From positions 1,364,001 to 1,428,000 of the forward strand of contig NC_019943.1 of assembly GCF_000327485.1 (NCBI RefSeq): a stretch of DNA of 64,000 nt, read 5' to 3'. This DNA is from Methanoregula formicica SMSP. GTDB taxonomy: Archaea; Halobacteriota; Methanomicrobia; Methanomicrobiales; Methanospirillaceae. Positions 44,923 through 52,484 of this stretch are shown piece by piece. The notes under the pieces were generated by a model. It searched no databases and had not been told where the DNA came from. It saw only the letters and a list, made by a program, of their open reading frames with translations. A program made the translations under genes and the position numbers. The first letter of the stretch is position 1. Each line of letters starts with the position of its first letter.

Positions 44923-45969
44923 ATGGCAATAATGATACCACCACCCTACTCTCTCGCAACCGGCGTCGGGGGGCTCCCCCACACCGACCCGAAACAGGCC
45001 TGCGACGACGTGCTCTCCATCTTTCCGGGTTTCCCCTATATCCCGACGCTGCCAAACCGCGCCCTGCTGGAGGGCATTGTCTTCAATGACTCAGAACAGC
45101 TCCCGGGCCGCATCATCCGCGAGGACCGGCTCCTGTTTGACAGCACAAAAGACCAGACCGCGGCAATGGAGAAGGTGTACATGGACTTTGTCGAAGGGAA
45201 CTTCTCCGGCTACGGGCTCAACAGGGAGTATGCTTCGGCATTCATGGAGATGCTGTCACGGACAGTCCCCTCTGCCTGCGTGCTCAAGTGCCAGGTGACC
45301 GGTCCGGTCACGTTCGGCATGCAGGTCGTGGATGCAGACAAACGTCCGATCTATTACGACACCCAGCTTGCCGATGTCCTCTCCAAGATGATCGCGCTCA
45401 AGGCCCGCTGGTGCGAGAATGCTATGAGGGAGCAGTGCGGTGCAAAGGAGACGCTCGTTGTTTTGAACGAGCCCTACCTTGCATCGCTCGGCTCTTCGGT
45501 TGTCCCGGTTGACAAGGATACCGTGAAAGCAGGATGGGAGGATATCGCCTCGCTCGTCCAGGGCGGGCTCGGTGTCCACTGCTGCTCCAATACGGACTGG
45601 GAGTTTGTCATGGAACTCAGCCCCGCAGTCATCTCCCTCGATGCCTATGCAACGGCAAAAGAGTTCCTCCTGTATGCCGACTCGGTTATCACCTTTATGG
45701 AGCGGGGCGGAGTCGTAGCATGGGGGATTGTTCCGGCCGAATACAAGATCTTCACTACGGAAACGGTTGACACACTGTATGAGAAGTATCTCGCGATACG
45801 TACCCATCTCTGCCAGAGAATGCCGGAAAAGCTCTTTGATGCACAGTCGCTCGTCACCCCCAGCTGCGGGATCCGTTTTGCCGACAGGGACGGTTCGCTT
45901 GGCATCATGGGGGCAGCAGCAGAGATCTCCCTCCGGATCCGTGCCGACAAAAACTACCCGCCCTGCTGA
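44923..45969 (+). CDS. MetE/UroD-superfamily zinc methyltransferase-like protein
   Basis: The protein of about 348 residues resembles the C-terminal half of cobalamin-independent methionine synthase. It has a probable zinc site HCC (in GVHCCSNTDWEF) and a late cysteine in VTPSCGIRF, plus LNEPYLASLG. It probably moves a methyl group to or from a thiol or corrinoid, but the substrate is unknown. The ATG at 44923 has a strong AGGAGTGAT site before it and is preferred over the GTG at 44914. It is coupled to acsV and the CooC-like gene. Confidence 0.72.
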   Translation: MAIMIPPPYSLATGVGGLPHTDPKQACDDVLSIFPGFPYIPTLPNRALLEGIVFNDSEQLPGRIIREDRLLFDSTKDQTAAMEKVYMDFVEGNFSGYGLNREYASAFMEMLSRTVPSACVLKCQVTGPVTFGMQVVDADKRPIYYDTQLADVLSKMIALKARWCENAMREQCGAKETLVVLNEPYLASLGSSVVPVDKDTVKAGWEDIASLVQGGLGVHCCSNTDWEFVMELSPAVISLDAYATAKEFLLYADSVITFMERGGVVAWGIVPAEYKIFTTETVDTLYEKYLAIRTHLCQRMPEKLFDAQSLVTPSCGIRFADRDGSLGIMGAAAEISLRIRADKNYPPC

Positions 45970-45986
45970 CATACGGAGAAAGCAGA

Positions 45987-46754
45987 ATGTCGCCACACCC
46001 TTTTACGATTGCACTCTCCGGCAAGGGAGGGACCGGCAAGACAACGGTCAGTTCTCTCCTTGTCCGGTTGTTCATCGCCCTGGGCGAGACGCCGGTCCTT
46101 GCCGTTGACGCAGACCCGAATGCCAACCTGCATGAAGCACTGGGCGTCTCCGTGAAAGAGACGCTCGGGAGCATGCGGGAGGAGGCGTTCTCACGGAATA
46201 TCCCGCCCGGCATGAACAGGCACGACTATGTCCGGCTCCGCTTCCGGCAGGCTCTTGTCGAGAGCGAGGGATTCGACCTTGTCGCCATGGGCCGGCCCGA
46301 AGGAACCGGCTGCTACTGTTTTGCCAACGACCTCCTGTCGGAATGCATGCAGTCACTTGAACGCGATTACCCGTTCATTGTCATCGACTCTGAGGCAGGC
46401 ATGGAACACATCAGCCGGGGCACTATCGGAAAACCGGACCTCCTCCTCATTGTCAGCGATCCCGGCGCCCGGGGCCTCCGGACTATCGCCCGCATAAGGG
46501 AGATTGCCACCCAGCTCGGCCTTGAGCAGGAGAAGATCCGCGTTGTGTTCAACCAGTACAAAACCGGGGCGGCTTCAATCGATATTGGATCTGAATCGCC
46601 CATTGCTATTATTCCGGAAGATCCTGCTGTGGAGAAAGCGGACCTGGCAGCGGAGCCGGTTTCGCTTATTCCGAACAATTCACCGGCGCGGGTTGCTGTG
46701 CGGGAACTGGCGGAGAGGATCCGGGAGATGAAGAGGGCGCGGGGTGAGAAATAG
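45987..46754 (+). CDS. CooC/AcsF-type nickel-insertion ATPase
   Basis: The 255-residue MinD-like ATPase has the deviant P-loop GKGGTGKTT (residues 12-20). It also carries the CooC hallmark C-x-C at Cys109 and Cys111 (GTGCYCFAND), which binds metal between two subunits. These proteins load nickel into CO dehydrogenase (CooC) or acetyl-CoA synthase (AcsF). As the operon has ACS but no CO dehydrogenase, an AcsF role is the better reading. It closes the operon, 17 bases after the MetE-like gene. Confidence 0.85.
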   Translation: MSPHPFTIALSGKGGTGKTTVSSLLVRLFIALGETPVLAVDADPNANLHEALGVSVKETLGSMREEAFSRNIPPGMNRHDYVRLRFRQALVESEGFDLVAMGRPEGTGCYCFANDLLSECMQSLERDYPFIVIDSEAGMEHISRGTIGKPDLLLIVSDPGARGLRTIARIREIATQLGLEQEKIRVVFNQYKTGAASIDIGSESPIAIIPEDPAVEKADLAAEPVSLIPNNSPARVAVRELAERIREMKRARGEK

Positions 46755-46964
46755 CCTCTTGGTTCTGATAGTCTGATACTCCACCGCCATGCTATTTATC
46801 AAGATGGTCAAACCGCACTATCAATCCTCTTTTGATATTCAGATGCAAAATTTTTACTCTGAATAATCCCCCTATTCTTGTCGTGATCGCCCCCCTTGTG
46901 CCATCCCTGACTCGAAGAATCTTTCAGGTTCTTTTCGTGTCTCACTTCTGAAGAGGTTCGACAA

Positions 46965-47324
46965 GAGGGATTTTTCAAATCCCTCTGCTTCATTCCTTTG
47001 GAATAAAGCACCCCCAAGGGGATGCTAAGGGTTATAAGACCCGAAGCAGAAGAAGAACGCGTTAGCGTTCTTCGACTTGGGGGCGCAGGCGATGTCTCTG
47101 GATTACCATTAGAAGAATAATTACAATGATTCGAACAGGTATTTGATGCCGCCGCGGGGCGAGTTGAAAAATCCTCGGGATTTTTCTCCAGACCGCCCTG
47201 ACTTTGGTCACGGCGGTCTCCCTTCGGGGTGCTTCATTCTGCAAGAATGAAGCAGAGTTTTTAAAAAAATCCTCTCATCGAATCCCGCGGGGATGAGATG
47301 GGAGAAGAATGCAAAGCGTTCTTC
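46965..47324 (+). repeat. Array of consecutive short-loop hairpins
   Basis: Eight or more near-perfect inverted repeats lie in 360 bases. GAGGGATTT/AAATCCCTC is at 46965-46985. An imperfect GCTT-ATTCC stem is at 46987-47009. GAAGAACGC/GCGTTCTTC is at 47052-47073 and GAAAAATCC/GGATTTTTC at 47166-47186. GACCGCC-TGAC with GTCA-GGCGGTC is at 47191-47218 and GCTTCATTCT/AGAATGAAGC at 47231-47253. CTCATC/GATGAG is at 47274-47297, and GAAGAATGC with GCGTTCTTC at 47304-47324. Most loops are only 3 or 4 bases. Either a structured RNA or decayed palindromic elements could explain it. Confidence 0.7.
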
Positions 47325-47380
47325 GACTGTGGCGGCCATTTATCACAAAAGGGGGTATGGGGGCATCAGCCCCCATCATT
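47300..47380 (+). repeat. Dispersed hairpin repeat, copy 2
   Basis: This stretch matches the minus-strand sequence at 28100-28182: the GCGTTCTTCGACT block, GGCGGCC, then GGTATGGGGGCATCA and CCCCCATCA. It contains the GAAGAATGC hairpin (47304-47324) and ATGGGGGC-ATCA-GCCCCCAT (47357-47376). A third partial copy of the first hairpin (GAAGAACGC...GCGTTCTTCGACT) lies at 47052-47077. Confidence 0.65.
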
Positions 47381-47415
47381 CAAATAATGTTTTCAACGGA
47401 GAAAAAATACAAAAA

Positions 47416-47976
47416 TCAAAGAAACACCGCGACCGCGATCGTCGTTGTCCACAACCCGTTCTTGTCCCCTTCTGCGGACTGGCAGATGTGCTTGGTCTTG
47501 ATGATCTTGCCACTGGCCTTGTAGGTCTGCTCGCGTTCCGACCACGCGGCATTGACGTCGAACTCGATGCCGAGCGTTGTAGCGAGCATGGTTGCCGCAA
47601 GGTCCTCGGCATATTCCCCGGTCTTCTTCTCGGTCTCGCCATAGGCATGATGTTCCGACAGGTACCCGTATTCGGCAGTATCGCTCGGGAGGGCGAGCCC
47701 GATGGCGGAGGAGACGAGCCGGTTGGGCTCATTGGTGTCGTTCCGGGCCATGACGCAGAAGGTCATTGCGCCAGGCTCGAGTTTTTTGAGCCCGGCCGAG
47801 CGCGAGACCTGCCTGCACTTCGGGGGGAAGATGCTCGACACATAGACAAGATTGCATTTTTCAATGCCGGCCTTCCGCAGTGCAAGCTCGAACGAGGCAA
47901 GACGATCTTTATGGACACCTACGCCTTTGGTGAAAAAGATCTCTTTCGGAACATACATAGCTTTTATTGGGGTCAT
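47416..47976 (-). CDS. pdaD: Pyruvoyl-dependent arginine decarboxylase
   Basis: The 186-residue proenzyme has the self-cleavage region VYVSSIFPP; the chain is expected to split before Ser48, which becomes the pyruvoyl group. The rest aligns with archaeal PvlArgDC ([33 protein letters not shown]). It makes agmatine from arginine, needed for polyamines and for modification of tRNA-Ile in archaea. The start may instead be the ATG at 47958. It stands alone, convergent with the acetyl-CoA synthase operon. Confidence 0.88.
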   Translation of the reverse strand: MTPIKAMYVPKEIFFTKGVGVHKDRLASFELALRKAGIEKCNLVYVSSIFPPKCRQVSRSAGLKKLEPGAMTFCVMARNDTNEPNRLVSSAIGLALPSDTAEYGYLSEHHAYGETEKKTGEYAEDLAATMLATTLGIEFDVNAAWSEREQTYKASGKIIKTKHICQSAEGDKNGLWTTTIAVAVFL

Positions 47977-48094
47977 CCGTTTTTTTAAGTTATTGGTGGT
48001 GACAGGGAAAAAGGCGGAAATTCAAAGAATGGATCTCCAGAAATGGTTTTTCTCGCATGAAAAACTGCAGACTTGAGAAATATTTTTCAAAAAA

Positions 48095-48778
48095 TCAGGC
48101 CTGGTTAATCCTCTTGAGAATTTCCGGGAGTTCGCTCATGGAATCGATCACATAATCCGCGCCATGCTCCTGCCGGTCCGCGGAGAACCGGTCACCGTAC
48201 CGTGCATAGACCGTCCGGATCCCCAGCCGGGTGCAGGGCTCGATATCGCGGCGGATGCTGTCGCCAATGAGGAGCACATCCGACGGGGAAGCCTGCATCA
48301 TCTCAAGCGCAGTAAGGAACGGGCCGGGACCCGGTTTTTTCTCCTGTACAAGATCGAACGAGACAAGGCTCGTGAAGTAGCGGAGCATGCCGGCCTTCTC
48401 CAGCCGCAGGGTCGCATCGCGGGAATGCGCATCCGTCACGATACACATCGGGTATCCCTCATCCGAGAGGTTCTCCAGGGTTTCCACAACACCGGGATAC
48501 GGGTGGATGGCCTTCAGTTTCACTGATTCGTACACCCGGCAGGCCGCATCAAACGTCCCGTCCAGCGGGATCCGGCGGTCCTCCATGTACTGCCGGATAT
48601 TGCCATGCGATTCAAAGCCATGCACCGGCTGGAGGAAGTACGAGAAGAGCTCGTCCCCGTCATCATGCCCGAGGAACCGTACCACGGCGTGGCAGGAAGC
48701 GACCTGTGCCTCCACGAGGTCAAAGAGCGTATTGTCCATGTCAAACAGGAGTTTCGAGACCATACCGGGCATGCTCAT
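48095..48778 (-). CDS. HAD-superfamily phosphatase (pyrimidine 5'-nucleotidase-like)
   Basis: The protein of about 227 residues has the HAD motifs in order: LLFDMDNTLFD (nucleophile and acid), the threonine motif IVTDAHS, the lysine in QEKKPGPGPF and LLIGDSIRRDI. A helical cap domain lies between motifs one and two. Such enzymes hydrolyse small phosphate esters; the substrate is not clear. Starts at 48778, 48772 or 48763 are all possible; longer frames to 48877 overlap the divergent promoter region. Confidence 0.82.
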   Translation of the reverse strand: MSMPGMVSKLLFDMDNTLFDLVEAQVASCHAVVRFLGHDDGDELFSYFLQPVHGFESHGNIRQYMEDRRIPLDGTFDAACRVYESVKLKAIHPYPGVVETLENLSDEGYPMCIVTDAHSRDATLRLEKAGMLRYFTSLVSFDLVQEKKPGPGPFLTALEMMQASPSDVLLIGDSIRRDIEPCTRLGIRTVYARYGDRFSADRQEHGADYVIDSMSELPEILKRINQA

Positions 48779-48889
48779 TGTTTCCAGCTTATTGACCGGA
48801 TTACGTAAAGATGCTATTGATGGTCCCCCGTACCCGTATTGCGCCAGGAGATTATGGGAGTAATCTGTAAATACCACCGGGGATTACTT

Positions 48890-49105
48890 ATGAGATACCT
48901 TGAGGAGGGAGCGCATATCGCAGAACCGGTGATGAAACCTGTTGTGACCATCCTGATCGGAGGTGTCCTGATAGCATCCGGCACCGTGTTTGCCTCCACC
49001 CTGGCACCGGGAATCGCGATCGTGCTCGGTGTTGGGGGCGTGGCAACCGTTCTTGTCGGAATTGCCATGCTCTTTGGCCTGGCACACCAGAAGACCCGGC
49101 CCTGA
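48890..49105 (+). CDS. Small two-helix membrane protein
   Basis: The 71-residue protein has a short charged start (MRYLEEGAHIAEPVMK) and two glycine-rich membrane helices (VVTILIGGVLIASG and IAIVLGVGGVATVLVGIAMLFG). I recognise no family. The ATG at 48890 is chosen because it precedes the hydrophobic part directly; an earlier ATG at 48839 is possible. It is followed 84 bases later by the 2H-phosphatase fusion gene. Confidence 0.55.
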   Translation: MRYLEEGAHIAEPVMKPVVTILIGGVLIASGTVFASTLAPGIAIVLGVGGVATVLVGIAMLFGLAHQKTRP

Positions 49106-49189
49106 TCTCCTTTTTGCACTGGTTGCCGGGATGCACCTTTAATCCCAAAGACCGCCCATACAGTACTATTTCAGCAGAACCGCCTGCCT

Positions 49190-50500
49190 ATGGATGACAT
49201 CTATCTTGTGGAGATCCGGCTTGGGAAAACAAAACAACGGATCCGAAAAACAGCATCAGCAATTGCCGGAACTGCCAGGATCACACGGTCTCTTGAACGC
49301 CATCCCCACCTCACGCTGTTCGGGCCCATGGAACTGCTTCCGGGCGTTTCCCGCGATCAGATCCTCGACTGCATCGGGTCCATTGCAGCGGGCTTCGATC
49401 CCATCCCGTTCACCCTTGACCGGTTCGAGAAACGGGTTGGCATGCACGGCAGTGTCATCGCATTATCTGTCCGGCCATCGGATTCCCTGAAACAACTCAC
49501 CGCACAGATTGCCCGGGCCCTTACACCCCTGACAAGAAGCCACAATGCCTGGGACGGCCACCCGGAACAGAAATGGTATCACGTCACTGTGGCAAACCAC
49601 CTGCGGGAACAGACCGCTGAAAAGATCTTCTCTGCGCTGCTCGAATCAGAGGCCGCAGCTCCGCCACACAACAGGCAGTGGGGATTGTTCTTGTGGATCC
49701 GGTCGCTGCTGGAATATTATATCCATGCACGGTTCCGTCCCCCCCACAAACCAGTACTCCTTGATGAGACCGGCCTCCGGATCACGGTCATGAACGGAGA
49801 CCGGATCCTTGCAGAATATGATCTTCTGGAAAAGTGCTGGATCACCGGTGACCTCCGGCACAACAGTTCCCGCTGGGAGCAGACGCTTGAGCGCTACCGG
49901 AGAAATGCCGGTTTTGAACTCACAACCCCCTGCCCGGCCGATCCCGGTGACATCCTCCTGATTGCCGATCTCCACCTCGGCCACGCAAACATCATCCCCT
50001 ACTGCTCCCGCCCCTTCCGCGCTGGTGATACCGTAACCATGGACCGTGTCCTCATCGGCAACTGGAACGCCCGGTGCACGGAACACACGAAAATCTTCCA
50101 TATCGGTGATCTCTGCTATGGTCCCCATGCCCGCCCGCCGCAGGAGTACTACACCCTGCTTCGCGGGGACGCTGTCTTCATTTCCGGGAACCATGACAGA
50201 CCGGACCCGGGTCTGGCCCCGTTCATCTTCATAGAACACGAGGGGATGCAGTTCTGCCTTGTCCATGATCCGGCGGATGCCCCGGAGGACTTCGAAGGAT
50301 GGGTCATCCATGGCCACCACCACAACAACGATCTCCGGAACTATCCGTTCATCGACGTTGAGCACAAACGGATTAATGTCAGTGCCGAAGTGATCGGGTA
50401 TGTCCCGGCAAGTCTCTCTGATATCTGCGAGACAATCCGTGATCGCGCAAAGACCGGCATGAACGATCCCGTACTCGTGAATTATCCTTACGTCTCCTGA
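49190..50500 (+). CDS. Fusion of a 2H phosphoesterase with a calcineurin-like metallophosphatase
   Basis: The 436-residue protein joins two phosphoesterase folds. The N-terminal 2H (LigT-like) domain has its two H-x-T motifs at 40-42 (PHLTLFGP) and 131-133 (YHVTVANH). The C-terminal metallophosphatase (about 250-410) has D260-L-H262, GD 306-307, GNHDRP 333-338, H359 and GHHHNN 375-380. 2H enzymes open cyclic or 2'-5' phosphates, and metallophosphatases remove phosphates, so stepwise RNA-end processing is a natural guess. All catalytic residues of both halves appear intact. The combination of two is unusual. Confidence 0.82.
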   Translation: MDDIYLVEIRLGKTKQRIRKTASAIAGTARITRSLERHPHLTLFGPMELLPGVSRDQILDCIGSIAAGFDPIPFTLDRFEKRVGMHGSVIALSVRPSDSLKQLTAQIARALTPLTRSHNAWDGHPEQKWYHVTVANHLREQTAEKIFSALLESEAAAPPHNRQWGLFLWIRSLLEYYIHARFRPPHKPVLLDETGLRITVMNGDRILAEYDLLEKCWITGDLRHNSSRWEQTLERYRRNAGFELTTPCPADPGDILLIADLHLGHANIIPYCSRPFRAGDTVTMDRVLIGNWNARCTEHTKIFHIGDLCYGPHARPPQEYYTLLRGDAVFISGNHDRPDPGLAPFIFIEHEGMQFCLVHDPADAPEDFEGWVIHGHHHNNDLRNYPFIDVEHKRINVSAEVIGYVPASLSDICETIRDRAKTGMNDPVLVNYPYVS

Positions 50501-50568
50501 ACCGGGAATGCCCGGTCCGCAATCCTTTTTGCATATCGGCACGGAGTCACCATACAGGGGAAGCCGGT

Positions 50569-51936
50569 ATGCTGTTCCGCCAGGTTGTTTCCGAAGGTCT
50601 TGCCCACTATTCGTATCTTATCGCATCCGGCACCGGGGCTGCCGTGATCGATCCACGCCGCGACTGCGACATCTATCTTGAGATAGCACGCAACAACGGC
50701 CTCTCCATCCGCCACATTTTCGAGACGCACCGGAACGAAGATTATGTGACCGGGTCAACCGCCCTCAAAGAAGCCTGCGGTGCGGAGATATGGCATGGCA
50801 GGCAGATGGATTTTGCCTTCGGCAACCCCGTGCAGGAAGGGGACCGGTTCACGCTCGGGACCCTTGAGATCCTGGTGCTGGAGACGCCCGGCCACACGGA
50901 AGAGAGCATCTCGCTTGTTGTCCGGGACCTTGCGGTCTCGCCCGACCCGTTCATGGTCTTTTGCGGCGACACGCTCTTTGCCGGCGAGATAGGCCGTACC
51001 GATTTCTATGGCCTGTCACGAAATGCGGAGATGGCACAAAAGATCTTTGATTCCATTACCACAAAGATCCTGACACTCGGCGATGGTGTCATCATCTGCC
51101 CGGCCCATGGCCCCGGCTCCATCTGCGGAGGCGCTATTGCTGAACACCCGTTAACGACCGCAGGGTATGAACGGTTGTCCAATCCACGGCTGAAGATGGG
51201 CCGCGATGCGTTCATTGCACATCGTGTTACCGAATCGCCGTACACCCCCCGATACTTCCGGCGCATGGAGGCCTGGAACCGCAACGGGCCGCCCCGCGCC
51301 CCTGCCGATTATTACCCGCGCCCGCTCTCTGTCGGTGCCCTCGAAACCGCACTACGGGATGGCTGCCAGGTTGTCGACATACGGTCCCCGACCTCATTTG
51401 CCGGCGGCCATATCAGAGGAAGCATCTCGCTCTGGCGGCGCGGAATATCGGGTTTTGCCGGTTTTGTCCTCGAATACGAGAATCCAATTGCCCTTGTCGA
51501 TGATTTTAATACCGGCCTTGAAGAAGTTTCACGCCAGTTCATCCGCATGGGATATGACACCATCGCGGGGACCCTCTCCGGGGGTTTTGGTTCCTGGGCA
51601 TCTGCCGGAAAAGAGATCGCCATGCTCCCGTCATGCACCGCCCCGCACCTTGCGGAACGACTGAACCGCGAGCCGGCATTCCTGCTGGATGTCCGTCACG
51701 GGGATACGTGGCGTTCCTCCATGCATATTCCGGGGGCGCATCATATCTATGTCGGCGAGATTTTGCAGCACCTTGACGAGATCCCAAAGGACAGGCCGGT
51801 CATCACGTATTGCGATGCGGGATTCAAAGGGAGCCTTGCAGCCAGCCTCCTCTCCCGTAACGGGTATAACAATGTCACCAACCTGCTGGGTGGCATGGCT
51901 GCATGGACCCGGGCAGGGTTTGAGACCGTCCCCTGA
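50569..51936 (+). CDS. MBL-fold hydrolase with two rhodanese domains
   Basis: The 455-residue protein has an N-terminal metallo-beta-lactamase domain like persulfide dioxygenases (ETHE1 group), an inactive rhodanese domain without cysteine (about 258-350) and an active-type one (about 370-455) with the loop YCDAGFKG. The metal motif of the MBL part reads THRNEDY instead of THxHxDH, so two histidines are replaced; later ligands (PGHTEES, FCGDTLF, PAHGPGS) remain. A related subgroup with the RNED form is known in bacteria. A role in sulfane-sulfur handling is likely. Confidence 0.83.
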   Translation: MLFRQVVSEGLAHYSYLIASGTGAAVIDPRRDCDIYLEIARNNGLSIRHIFETHRNEDYVTGSTALKEACGAEIWHGRQMDFAFGNPVQEGDRFTLGTLEILVLETPGHTEESISLVVRDLAVSPDPFMVFCGDTLFAGEIGRTDFYGLSRNAEMAQKIFDSITTKILTLGDGVIICPAHGPGSICGGAIAEHPLTTAGYERLSNPRLKMGRDAFIAHRVTESPYTPRYFRRMEAWNRNGPPRAPADYYPRPLSVGALETALRDGCQVVDIRSPTSFAGGHIRGSISLWRRGISGFAGFVLEYENPIALVDDFNTGLEEVSRQFIRMGYDTIAGTLSGGFGSWASAGKEIAMLPSCTAPHLAERLNREPAFLLDVRHGDTWRSSMHIPGAHHIYVGEILQHLDEIPKDRPVITYCDAGFKGSLAASLLSRNGYNNVTNLLGGMAAWTRAGFETVP

Positions 51937-52007
51937 TCCCGTTTCTTTTCCCTGACGCCATTTGAAAAGGTTTATCGTCTCCTGTTAGGAATGAGGTTTG
52001 GGAACCT

Positions 52008-52484
52008 ATGGAAATCATAAAAATCCCCCGGATGGACAAGGCAGAATATGACCGGTTGATCGAGAAGGGGTATGTCTGCCGCATCGCATTCTTGGGAGAG
52101 AAATACCCGTACATTGCACCGTTCCTCTATGTCTTCGATGGATCGTTCCTCTACTTCCTCTCGACTAAATACGGCAAAAAACTCGATTATTTCCGCAAAA
52201 GCCCATATGTCTCGGTCGAGATCGAGAAATACACAAAAGACCTCTCCATGTACACGTTCGTCACGCTCCAGGGATACCTGGAAGAGGTGGATGACTCTAT
52301 CGAGAAGAAACTGATCCGGGAGAAGTTCGTTGACCTGATCGTGGACCGCAACCTCTCGTGCAATATCCTTGCCGCCCTCGGCCATTCCCCGATGGATGCC
52401 CCGGTTGCGATTGCCGAGGAAGAGCGTTCTCTTGTCTGGAAACTCGCCGGCGTTAAAGATATCGTCTCGCTGAAGAATCTCTGA
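52008..52484 (+). CDS. Pyridoxamine 5'-phosphate oxidase-like flavin-binding protein
   Basis: The 158-residue split-barrel protein has the NimA/PNPOx-like features YVCRIAFLGEKYPYIAPF near the start and the flavin-binding SVEIEKY strand. Members bind FMN or F420, and their substrates vary. It is convergent with the YyaL-like gene, whose stop lies next to its own. The substrate is unknown. Confidence 0.75.
   Translation: MEIIKIPRMDKAEYDRLIEKGYVCRIAFLGEKYPYIAPFLYVFDGSFLYFLSTKYGKKLDYFRKSPYVSVEIEKYTKDLSMYTFVTLQGYLEEVDDSIEKKLIREKFVDLIVDRNLSCNILAALGHSPMDAPVAIAEEERSLVWKLAGVKDIVSLKNL

Larger units (their letters stand above)
46755..47415. other. Gene-free stretch packed with hairpins
   Basis: No protein gene is recognised in these 660 bases between the CooC-like gene and the convergent arginine decarboxylase gene. 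From 46965 on, one inverted repeat follows another; these are described in the next entries. Confidence 0.6.

Noticed and set aside
46965-47376. Reading the hairpin cluster as a CRISPR array.
   Set aside because: The palindromes differ in sequence, are unevenly spaced and have no constant-length spacers or nearby cas genes.
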